Below, piece by piece: positions 1-6,100 of a stretch of DNA of 7,144 nt. Below the pieces are notes generated by a model. It was not told where the DNA came from. It worked only from the letters and a program-made list of their open reading frames with translations, and ran no database searches. The stretch comes from an uncultured Pseudomonadota bacterium (GTDB lineage Bacteria > Pseudomonadota > Alphaproteobacteria > RF32 > CAG-239). The DNA is taken from contig CABUWG010000072.1 of the NCBI GenBank assembly GCA_902495305.1, forward strand, positions 1-7,144, given 5' to 3'. The translations under genes were made by a program, and so were the position numbers. The first letter of the stretch is position 1. Each line of letters opens with the position of its first letter.

Positions 1-65
1 AGCTAGCCCGCTCTCGCTTTCTAAGCTTTCAAGAAAAAGTTAAGGTCGCTACGCTCCATTACATA

Positions 66-129
66 GTGCTTCAATTTTATCTCTTTTTCTCAAAAGCTAA
101 GAAGTTGCTCGCGAAGGGCAAATCAACTC
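66..129. repeat. Diverged intergenic repeat module, left copy
   Basis: This stretch begins with GTGCTT and continues through CTCTTTTTCTCAAA and GCTAAGAAG to ATCAACT. It lines up imperfectly with 7067-7130, where the same blocks occur in the same order (GTGCTT, CTCTTTTTCACAAA, ACTAAGAAG, GTCAACT). The similarity is seen directly by eye; copy number and family are unknown. Nothing in 1-160 looks like a gene. Confidence 0.55.
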
Positions 130-136
130 TCCCCGA

Positions 137-156
137 CCCTCTCTTTCAAGAGAGGG
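137..156. repeat. 8-bp inverted repeat (hairpin)
   Basis: CCCTCTCT (137-144) and AGAGAGGG (149-156) are perfect inverted arms around a TTCA tetraloop. No T-run follows on either strand, so a terminator is unlikely. It sits between two repeat modules and is probably part of the same intergenic repeat assembly. Confidence 0.5.
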
Positions 157-160
157 AGTG

Positions 161-246
161 GTGCTTCATTTTCGGTTTTTGCTCCAAAACCTAAGCTATT
201 CGCAAAGGGACCCCAATCGTGCCGGATGAGAGGAGGGGCTTCAAAG
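161..246. repeat. Long intergenic repeat, copy A
   Basis: Positions 161-210 match 6991-7040 at 48 of 50 bases, differing only at 169 and 210. The similarity continues at a lower level to 246, with a one-base length difference near 211. The two copies are about 6.8 kb apart in the same orientation. No open frame in the repeat resembles a protein, so it is treated as a dispersed non-coding repeat. Confidence 0.85.
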
Positions 247-256
247 AAAAAACACT

Positions 257-338
257 GTCATTCTGAGTGCAACGAAGAATCCAGTCAATTTATAAGGCTA
301 ATTTGTTTTACTGGATCCTTCGCTTTGCTCAGGATGAC
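257..338. repeat. REP-like interrupted palindrome
   Basis: A 28-base left arm (257-284), starting GTCATTCTGAG and ending GAATCCAG, is the imperfect reverse complement of a 28-base right arm (311-338), starting CTGGATCC and ending CTCAGGATGAC. An AT-rich 26-base loop separates them. The outer 11 bases and inner 8 bases of the arms pair almost completely and the middle is mismatched. A 12-base piece of the right arm, GCTCAGGATGAC (327-338), recurs at 349-360, which suggests a partial duplication. From general knowledge, palindromes built on GTCATTCTGAG/GAATCCAG recur between genes in many bacteria; membership of a named family is inference. Confidence 0.75.
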
Positions 339-455
339 GAGGAAAGAGGCTCAGGATGACCTACACGGCAGGTGCGCGGCGGTCGGGAGGCCGACGGCCG
401 TCAGTTGTCAGCTCACTGCCCAAGAGACCGCGTTGCTATGACGAGATGCGTGATA

Positions 456-506
456 GAGGATGTGCTTTGAAGCCTAACTCCCCCTATTCTTAGGCATCTA
501 AGCGCG
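456..506. repeat. Repeat module shared with right flank
   Basis: GAGGATGTGCTTTGAAG at 456-472 is identical to 7061-7077. The 18 bases at 489-506 (CTTAGGCATCTAAGCGCG) match 7127-7144 at 17 of 18. The distance between the two blocks differs: 16 bases here and 49 on the right. The family therefore looks modular, with unlike filler between conserved blocks. Confidence 0.7.
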
Positions 507-614
507 CTGCGGTTGCTAAACGCTTCCCTTGCTTGCTAAGATGTTCCAAAGAGCTTGCAGACAAAAATGCTTATTAAGCATTTTTACTTAGCGCTCTCCT
601 TAGCAAAGAGGGGG
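480..614. repeat. Nested palindromic element
   Basis: The outer ends CCCCCT (480-485) and AGGGGG (609-614) are complementary. Inside them TTGCTAAG (533-540) pairs with CTTAGCAA (599-606). At the core AAAAATGCTT (563-572) and AAGCATTTTT (576-585) form a perfect 10-bp hairpin with a 3-base loop. The core has T-runs on both strands and could act as a weak bidirectional terminator. No transposase is nearby. This could be a small non-autonomous element or a palindromic intergenic repeat. The rest of 339-667 shows no gene. Confidence 0.55.
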
Positions 615-667
615 AAAAGAAAGGTGCTCTGGCGGGGTTTGTGAGGAAGAATGTGTTTTGAAATGAA

Positions 668-692
668 AAAAGCGGGAGAGTGTCCCGCTTTT
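668..692 (-). terminator. Intrinsic terminator of the HTH gene, possibly bidirectional
   Basis: Perfect 10-bp arms AAAAGCGGGA (668-677) and TCCCGCTTTT (683-692) enclose a 5-base loop. On the minus strand the GC-rich stem runs directly into a run of six T. It lies 3 bases beyond the stop codon of the minus-strand HTH gene. The A-rich flank also gives a T-rich tail on the plus strand (TTTTGTTTT), so it could work in both directions. Confidence 0.9.
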
Positions 693-695
693 GTT

Positions 696-968
696 TTAGT
701 TCTTTTTCTTACCATCTTCCGGTATGTCAAGGTAGACTGATATTTTTCTATTATAATATTCCAGAAGTTCTTTTATCAGCCACGGCCTGATTCTGCCGCG
801 TCCCAATTCCAAATCTTCTATATATTCGGTCGGGACTTTTAATTTCTTGCTGACTTTTTTTAACGGAATCTCGTCTTTTCGCCTTTCGCAGTAAAAGGCA
901 AAGCCCAGCGTCCGGTGTATCGCTTTCAGCGGATTTGTCGCTCTGGATTGATACTTTATATTCTTCAT
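696..968 (-). CDS. Small helix-turn-helix protein, XRE/Cro-like
   Basis: This encodes a 90-residue basic protein, probably cytoplasmic. Residues about 34-58 read as a lambda-repressor-like helix-turn-helix: IPLKKVSKKLKVP is the likely first helix and turn, and TEYIEDLELGRGRI the likely recognition helix, followed by a third helix near 62-72. The short basic N-terminus (1-20) has no recognisable domain and the C-terminus ends in GKKKN. There is no membrane segment or enzymatic domain. The start ATG is preceded by GGAG with a long spacer of 11 bases. The gene lies downstream of a structured RNA region and its terminator, with an 18-base palindrome just before its ribosome binding site, so autoregulation or read-through control is possible. 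A DNA-binding role is inferred from the fold pattern; the target is unknown. It could also be a stand-alone antitoxin-like regulator, but no toxin gene is adjacent. Confidence 0.75.
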   Translation of the reverse strand: MKNIKYQSRATNPLKAIHRTLGFAFYCERRKDEIPLKKVSKKLKVPTEYIEDLELGRGRIRPWLIKELLEYYNRKISVYLDIPEDGKKKN

Positions 969-986
969 TATTTTTTTAGCTCCACT

Positions 987-1004
987 ATTTTGTTAAAACA
1001 AAAT
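987..1004. promoter_or_regulatory. 18-base AT-rich palindrome before the HTH gene
   Basis: ATTTTGTT (987-994) and AACAAAAT (997-1004) are perfect inverted arms with a 2-base centre. The palindrome ends 18 bases upstream of the HTH start codon and overlaps the T-tract of the terminator at 1003-1024. It could be an operator for the HTH protein. It could also be just the terminator tail that happens to be self-complementary. Confidence 0.45.
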
Positions 1005-1024
1005 CCGCCTAAAAACAGGCGGAT
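995..1024 (-). terminator. Intrinsic terminator or attenuator
   Basis: On the minus strand ATCCGCCT and AGGCGGAT (1017-1024 and 1003-1010 in plus coordinates) form a perfect 8-bp GC-rich stem with a 6-base loop, followed by TTTGTTTT. This is a standard rho-independent terminator. It ends the candidate RNA unit that starts near 1154. It also stands about 35 bases before the HTH start codon, so it could act as an attenuator for that gene. Confidence 0.85.
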
Positions 1025-1154
1025 GGAGCTCAAAAACTGTGTAAACGCAGTCGCGCTGATTCGTCCGCAAAAGCGGCTTATTTCACGCACCCCACCCAAT
1101 GTGGAACAGTTTACAAGATGTTTTTGAGACACCACAGTCCGTCTCCGGACTGCG
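998..1154 (-). ncRNA. Candidate structured small RNA or 5' leader, family unassigned
   Basis: A promoter (1161-1189) and a strong terminator (1003-1024) bound about 155 bases with no credible reading frame. The transcript can form a long-range stem. CTCAAAAAC (plus 1120-1128) pairs with GTTTTTGAG (plus 1029-1037) over 9 bp. After a small internal loop, GTAAAC (1109-1114) pairs with GTTTAC (1041-1046) over 6 bp. The 62 enclosed bases can form two short hairpins, CCGC-TTTT-GCGG (1065-1076) and CCAC/GTGG (1092-1104). A 7-bp hairpin, CAGTCCG/CGGACTG (1135-1152), starts the RNA. An alternative 7-bp pairing between 1148-1154 and 1046-1052 competes with it. I do not recognise a known family: the SRP RNA core is absent and a tmRNA acceptor end is absent. 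6S RNA has a comparable size but is not supported by any motif I can confirm. It may be an independent small RNA or a regulatory leader of the HTH gene. Confidence 0.55.
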
Positions 1155-1160
1155 AGAGTT

Positions 1161-1189
1161 ATCATAATGTATTACAGCAATTTTGCAAG
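1161..1189 (-). promoter_or_regulatory. Promoter of the RNA/HTH unit
   Basis: On the minus strand CTTGCA (1184-1189) is followed after 17 bases by TATGAT (1161-1166), one mismatch from the TATAAT consensus. TTGCAA with a 16-base spacer is the alternative -35 reading. The predicted start is near 1154, just before the first hairpin of the RNA candidate. No other promoter for the HTH gene is evident, so read-through from here may supply its message. Confidence 0.6.
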
Positions 1190-1272
1190 CGGATTTTTTG
1201 TGGGCGGCAGAAGTCCGGTGGGAAAAGGAGGACAGCGCGGGGACAAAAAATTGGCTTGGCAAAATGGATAAA

Positions 1273-1320
1273 GGAGAAGGAGAAGGAGAAGGAGAAGGAG
1301 AAGGTGAAGGTGAAGGTGAA
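1273..1320. repeat. Hexanucleotide tandem repeat
   Basis: Five perfect GGAGAA units (1273-1302) are followed without a break in phase by three perfect GGTGAA units (1303-1320). The two blocks differ by one base per unit. The tract lies between the terminator of the dnaE operon and the promoter of the RNA unit, within a purine-rich plus strand (about 1261-1440). Two copies of GGTGGAGA follow at about 1396-1411. The rest of 1190-1428 shows no gene. Confidence 0.95.
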
Positions 1321-1428
1321 AATGTGAAATATAAATGGGGTGCGTGGGTGTGAGGAGCGGAACAAAAATATCGAGCCCGGCAGGAGGGATTAAAGGTGGA
1401 GAGGTGGAGAGGTAAATAAAGAAAGAAG

Positions 1429-1453
1429 AAGCGCTGTTATTCTTCCAGCGCTT
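1429..1453 (-). terminator. Operon terminator with the stop codon in its loop
   Basis: On the minus strand AAGCGCTG (1446-1453) and CAGCGCTT (1429-1436) form a perfect 8-bp stem with a 9-base loop, followed by the T-rich tail CTTCTTTCTTTATTT. The TAA stop of the second membrane protein (1437-1439) lies in the loop, so the last codons form the upstream arm of the stem. The tail is T-rich but interrupted, so strength is probably moderate. Confidence 0.75.
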
Positions 1454-2258
1454 TAACTTCGGCATCTTCCGTCCGTTTATTATCAAAGTACACAAAATAT
1501 TGATAAAGATGGGCGTTAAAAGACATTTTTACCGCCACATTAAGATATATTAACAGCAGGAAAACTGCCGAAAAAATCAGGCGCAAGGCCAAGTTGTCGG
1601 CGACCAGATCTCCGGCAACGCCCAGCAGCGTCATCAAAAAAATTATCGGCAGTGACATTACAATATAACCCCAGAATATTTTATTTGAATTTCCTTTGGT
1701 TATTTCAAAAGACTTTTTCAGGCTCATATTTTCATTGTCAACCGCGGCGCCGCTCAAAACCAGACTCAGCCGCGACAGCATTATCATTGCGGCAAGGATT
1801 CCTATCATTACCAGCAGAAACAGTTGTTTTGACCAAATGTCCTGATGTCTGCCCATATAAAATACCATTGCACCGAGGATTTGTCCGAAGACAACGCCGG
1901 GGATAACGTCGATTGCCAATTGATAGCCCAGAACTTTCAGCTCCCGAACGCCAAAACGAAAGGCAAACGGCCGCGGACGGTCTTTCAAAATCACAAAGCG
2001 GGCAAAAGCAACCATGACATAAGCCGAAAAAAGAGTTGTCAGTGCCACCACTCCCATATAAGCCGATGGCGCGGCCGTACAATTTTCTATCTGTGCCATG
2101 GAGCAAAACAGCGGCGTTTCGGTCAAAGCCTCATAAGCGACAACCAGCAGCCCCAGAACAACAATAGCGAGTACCGTCTTCAGGTTAATCAAAAAATAGC
2201 CAAAGCTGCGGTTCAGGCATTCCAGCCAAGGCAGAACGATTATCGCTTCTTTATTCAT
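1437..2258 (-). CDS. Six-helix integral membrane protein, paralogue of upstream neighbour
   Basis: This encodes 273 residues with likely membrane helices near 25-44, 66-89, 108-134, 144-168, 196-215 and 224-247, and no cleavable signal peptide. C52 and C60 lie in the loop between helices 1 and 2. Residues 163-194, RLSLVLSGAA followed by FEITKGNSNKI, resemble the upstream protein and the conserved pattern of YciC/GDPD-membrane-domain-type proteins (Arg-rich turn, then E/W-x-x-T-x-G-N). That family link is from memory and tentative. No catalytic motif is visible and the function is unknown. The charged tail (259-273) is probably cytoplasmic. I chose the ATG at 2258 because GGAG lies 9 bases upstream. 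A GTG at 2273 would add five residues but has no ribosome binding site. The gene overlaps the previous one by 8 bases (ATGAATAA), which suggests translational coupling. Confidence 0.85.
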   Translation of the reverse strand: MNKEAIIVLPWLECLNRSFGYFLINLKTVLAIVVLGLLVVAYEALTETPLFCSMAQIENCTAAPSAYMGVVALTTLFSAYVMVAFARFVILKDRPRPFAFRFGVRELKVLGYQLAIDVIPGVVFGQILGAMVFYMGRHQDIWSKQLFLLVMIGILAAMIMLSRLSLVLSGAAVDNENMSLKKSFEITKGNSNKIFWGYIVMSLPIIFLMTLLGVAGDLVADNLALRLIFSAVFLLLIYLNVAVKMSFNAHLYQYFVYFDNKRTEDAEVKALEE

Positions 2259-3114
2259 GACAGTTTTCTCCACGCAAAAATAATTTTAAACCATAACTCA
2301 GGCCCATTATCCAAGAGACGGCCATTAAGATTAAAAAGTCATATATAAATTCCGAAGAAAAGGCGACATACAGCGGATGCGCGATTTCGGCGCCGGCGTA
2401 ACCGCTCAGCAGGCTGCCGGACAGATAAACAAAAAGCAGCAGCATTATGAACAGGACAATCAAAATCTTCAGATTTGCGCCGGAAGTCCTGCGCCAGATT
2501 TCCCGCCAGCCTAAGCCGGAATCTCCTTCTGCCGCCACCGACAGCAGAGGCAGCAGCCGCATTCCGAACAGCGGAATAATAAACAGAAAAAAGAAAAAGG
2601 CAAATACCGCCACCTCTATCCGCCAATCCGGATTAGGTTCCCGTCCTGCCAGATAAAAGAAAGAAACCAGCGGAAAAACAAACAAGCCCAAAAATCCCAG
2701 TATTGTCAGCAAAGTCATGACAAACTTTTTGCCGGGGGCAAAAATTTTCCGCAAAGACAATTTTTTTCCTGACATCTGCTGCTGCCAGCTTACCATAAAC
2801 AGCACGCCCAGAAGCAGTTTCAGCACCAATCCCAGCCCATAAAGCCCCAGAGAAGCAGAGCAATAAAAAGCCTCGTCGCCGCTTTTCAGCGAGCAGATAA
2901 AAGGAAAACCGGTCAGGCAGGAAATCAGTGCCATCAGACCGCCAAACAAAAAGGCCAGTCCCAGAAAGCTGCCAAAAGAATCAACAAAAAAACGAAACGG
3001 ATCAAGCAACAGCGGCAAGAATTTGATTTTAGGCCATTTCTTATTGTCGTCAGCAGAGGCGGCCGGACAGCTCTGGCTGGCCAAGGAACAGAATTTGTTA
3101 AAAATATTTGCCAT
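2251..3114 (-). CDS. Six-helix integral membrane protein coupled to dnaE
   Basis: This encodes 287 residues: a polar N-terminal region (1-32), then likely helices near 47-70, 87-109, 132-156, 167-190, 214-237 and 256-278. Basic residues before helix 1 and after helix 2 (GKKLSLRK) suggest that the N-terminus is cytoplasmic. The first loop, with C74 and C85, would then be periplasmic. Residues 186-217 (RLLPLLSVAAE, then RRTSGANLKI) match the equivalent stretch of the downstream protein, and the distance from the first loop cysteine to this Arg is nearly equal (112 versus 111 residues). The pair is therefore probably an old duplication. No enzymatic motif is seen and the function is unknown. The ATG follows the dnaE stop after one base. 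AAAGGAG, inside the last dnaE codons, lies 7 bases before it, so the start is well supported and translation is probably coupled to dnaE. Confidence 0.88.
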   Translation of the reverse strand: MANIFNKFCSLASQSCPAASADDNKKWPKIKFLPLLLDPFRFFVDSFGSFLGLAFLFGGLMALISCLTGFPFICSLKSGDEAFYCSASLGLYGLGLVLKLLLGVLFMVSWQQQMSGKKLSLRKIFAPGKKFVMTLLTILGFLGLFVFPLVSFFYLAGREPNPDWRIEVAVFAFFFFLFIIPLFGMRLLPLLSVAAEGDSGLGWREIWRRTSGANLKILIVLFIMLLLFVYLSGSLLSGYAGAEIAHPLYVAFSSEFIYDFLILMAVSWIMGLSYGLKLFLRGENCHE

Positions 3115-3115
3115 C

Positions 3116-6100
3116 TTACAGCTCCTTTACATAAGAAACGCCGGGGAGACCGCGGATTTTGCTCAATATATCATTGGCAAAAGCATAGCCGCCCGCCAGT
3201 TGGATACGAATATCCCAATCATTATTCTCTGGTTTTAAATATATCTTATTTACGCCGTTTCTATCATGGCGCAGAATTTCTTTCAGCGGGGCAACGGCCT
3301 CAACGCTGTTTAAGCCGATAACCAGACCGTTTACTCCATCGGCAATGGCCTGATCCAAGGTTTCAACCGAGTTAATCATAACCCGCGGATTGGCGCCCTC
3401 TTCCTGCTTTTCAACCGTTACGCCGACCAAAAGCGGCAAACCGGAATTGATTGTATCTTCATATTTTGCCAGCAAATCGGAAAACAAAATTCCTTCAAAA
3501 CCGCTGGAAGCGTCTGACAAACCGAGAAAAGCGTATTTATTGCCGTTTTTGCTGATGCGTTTTTGAAAAGTACTGACACAGCCGGCCAATTTAGCGCGAA
3601 CTGTATCGCCAACCTTAATGCTGCTAAAGACTTCGGCACAACTTTTGACACCCAGACGTTCCATGCCGGACTGATAAATATCCAGCGGATGCGCCGAAAG
3701 ATAAAAACCAACGGCTTCGGCCTCAAGCTTGAGTTTTTCCAATTCCGGCCAGTCCGGTTTTTCAGCCAGTTTGACTTTTGACTGCAGTTCTTCCGCCCCA
3801 AATAGCGAAGATTGTGAGCTGGTTTTCAACTCATTGGCGGAAGAAATGTGCTGCATAATCGTATCAACATTGGCAAAGAGTTTGCCGCGGTTCTTTTCCA
3901 GACAATCAAAAGCGCCGGCTTTAATCATATTTTCGAGCTGGCGGCGGTTGCTGTTGGCCAGCGGCATGCGGTGGATGAAATCCGAAATATCCTTAAACGG
4001 GCCGCCCTGTTCGCGAATCTCTTCAATCACCTTCATATTGGCCATGCCCACGCCTTTAATCGCGGCCAGCGCATAACGGATATTGCCGTCTTCCACCGTA
4101 AAGTCGGCACCCGATTTGTTGATGTCCGGCTGCAAGACCTTAATGCCCATTTTTTTGCATTCTTCTTTATAAAAAAGCAGTTTGTCGGTGTTGGTAATAT
4201 CAAAAGCCATGATGGCGCACATGAATTCCACCGGATAATGGGCTTTTAAATATGCTGTCTGATATGAAATCAGCGAATAGGCCGCGGCGTGCGATTTATT
4301 GAAGCCATAGGACGCAAATTTTTCCATCTGGTCAAAAATTTTGGCAGCGACATCGGCATCAATGCCTTTGGCAACGGCACCTTCGGTAAACATTTTGCGC
4401 TGTTTTGGGATCTCGTCGCGCATTTTTTTACCCATAACCTTACGCAGCTTATCGGCGCCGCCCATGGTATAACCGCCCAGCGCCTGCGCAATTTTCATAA
4501 CCTGTTCCTGATAGACCATAATGCCGTAGGTTTCATCAAGGATCGGTGCAAGATCGGGGTGAAGATAGGTTATTTCTTCTTCGCCGTGCTTGCGGCGGAT
4601 GTAACTCGGAATATTATCCATCGGCCCCGGACGATACAAAGACACGATAGCGATCAAGTCTTCAAAACGGTCGGGCTTGATTTGTTTGTGAACGTCCTGC
4701 ATGCCGGCCGATTCAAACTGGAACACGCCAATCGTATCGCCGCGCTGCATGAGCTCATAAGTTATTTTGTCATCAAGCGGAATGTCGCTCATAATCAGCT
4801 CAACGCCGTAGTCTTTCTTAACCCAGTCGACGGCGCGCTGAATAACGGTGAGGGTTTTCAGTCCCAAAAAGTCAAACTTAATCAGTCCGGTTTCTTCAAC
4901 AAACTTCATATCGTACTGCGTGACCGGCATGTCGGAACGCGGATCTTTATACAGCGGGGTCAGTTCTTCCAGCGGGCGGTCGCCAATCACCACGCCTGCC
5001 GCGTGCACGCCGGAATGGCGATACAACCCCTCCAGCTTCATGGCGATGTCAAACAACTTGTTGACCTGCGGGTCATTCACGCGCATTTCTTCAAGTTCCG
5101 GCACCTGATCCAGAGATTCCTGCAAAGTCGGGTTCTTGCCCTGAACGCCGGGGGGAATCATCTTGCTGATGCGGTCGGCCTGAGAATAAGGCATTTGCAA
5201 AACGCGGGCAACGTCACGGATAACCGCTTTGGATTGTAGCTTACCATAGGTGATAATTTGCGCCACATGGTCAAAGCCATATTTGTTTTGCACATATTCA
5301 ATGGTTTTGCCGCGGTTTTCCTGACAAAAGTCAACGTCAAAGTCAGGCATGTTGACACGTTCCGGATTTAAGAAACGTTCAAACAGCAGGTTTAACTTCA
5401 TCGGATCCAAATCGGTAATACGGAGCGACCAGGCAACTATAGAGCCGGCACCGGAACCACGCCCCGGCCCGACAGGAACGCCATGGTCTTTTGACCATTG
5501 GATAAAATCCGACACGATTAAGAAATAACCGGGGAAGCCCATTTTTTTGATGACGCTCAGTTCATATTCCAAACGCGCGTAGTATTCTTCATCAATTTTT
5601 TTGCGTTCTTCTTCCGTCATCTCCGGCGTATAAACCGTGGCCTCCATGCGGTTGCGCAACCCTAAATGAGCCTGCTCGTCAATATATTCATCTTGCGTTT
5701 TGCCGTCAGGGCACTCAAAAATCGGCAACAGCGGATCAACCTTTGCAGAAAGATAATTGCAGCGCATGGCAATATTTACCGTATTCTGCACCGCTTCCGG
5801 CAAGTCTTTGAACAGTTCGACCATCTCATCCTGCGAGCGCAGGCGGTTATTAGGAGAAAAACGTTTACGGTTGGGGTTGGCGACAACTTCTCCCGCCGCT
5901 ATGCATACCAAAGCGTCATGCGCTTCATACATATCGGCATCAAAAAAGAAAGCTTCATTGGTTGCAACCAGCGGAATATTGTATTTATAGGCCCAATCAA
6001 TGAACGTATCTTCCGTTTTCTGCTCTTCTTCCAATCCGATACGGGAAATTTCCATATATAACCGGTCGCCGAAATATTTTTGCAGTTCCTGCAGCGTGTT

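Noticed and set aside
226..441. 71-codon plus-strand open frame
   Set aside because: It runs through the REP-like palindrome and repeat copy A. The translation has no domain character and no ribosome binding site is evident.
998..1154. Known housekeeping RNAs (SRP RNA, tmRNA, 6S) for the RNA candidate
   Set aside because: The SRP core and a tmRNA acceptor end are absent. 6S fits in length only, and I cannot confirm its motifs, so no name was given.
968..1165. 65-codon minus-strand open frame ending at the HTH start
   Set aside because: It starts inside the predicted -10 box, has no ribosome binding site, and spans the RNA hairpins and the terminator. An RNA explains the region better.
1273..1320. 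CRISPR array
   Set aside because: The units are contiguous hexamers with no spacers and no cas genes are present.
1172..1495. Minus-strand frame with poly-Leu from the hexanucleotide repeat
   Set aside because: The low-complexity Leu run is the translated tandem repeat, and the frame crosses the operon terminator and the end of a real gene in another frame.
4289..5239. 316-codon plus-strand frame opposite dnaE
   Set aside because: It lies wholly antisense to a conserved polymerase core and its translation shows no family features, so it is a shadow of dnaE.
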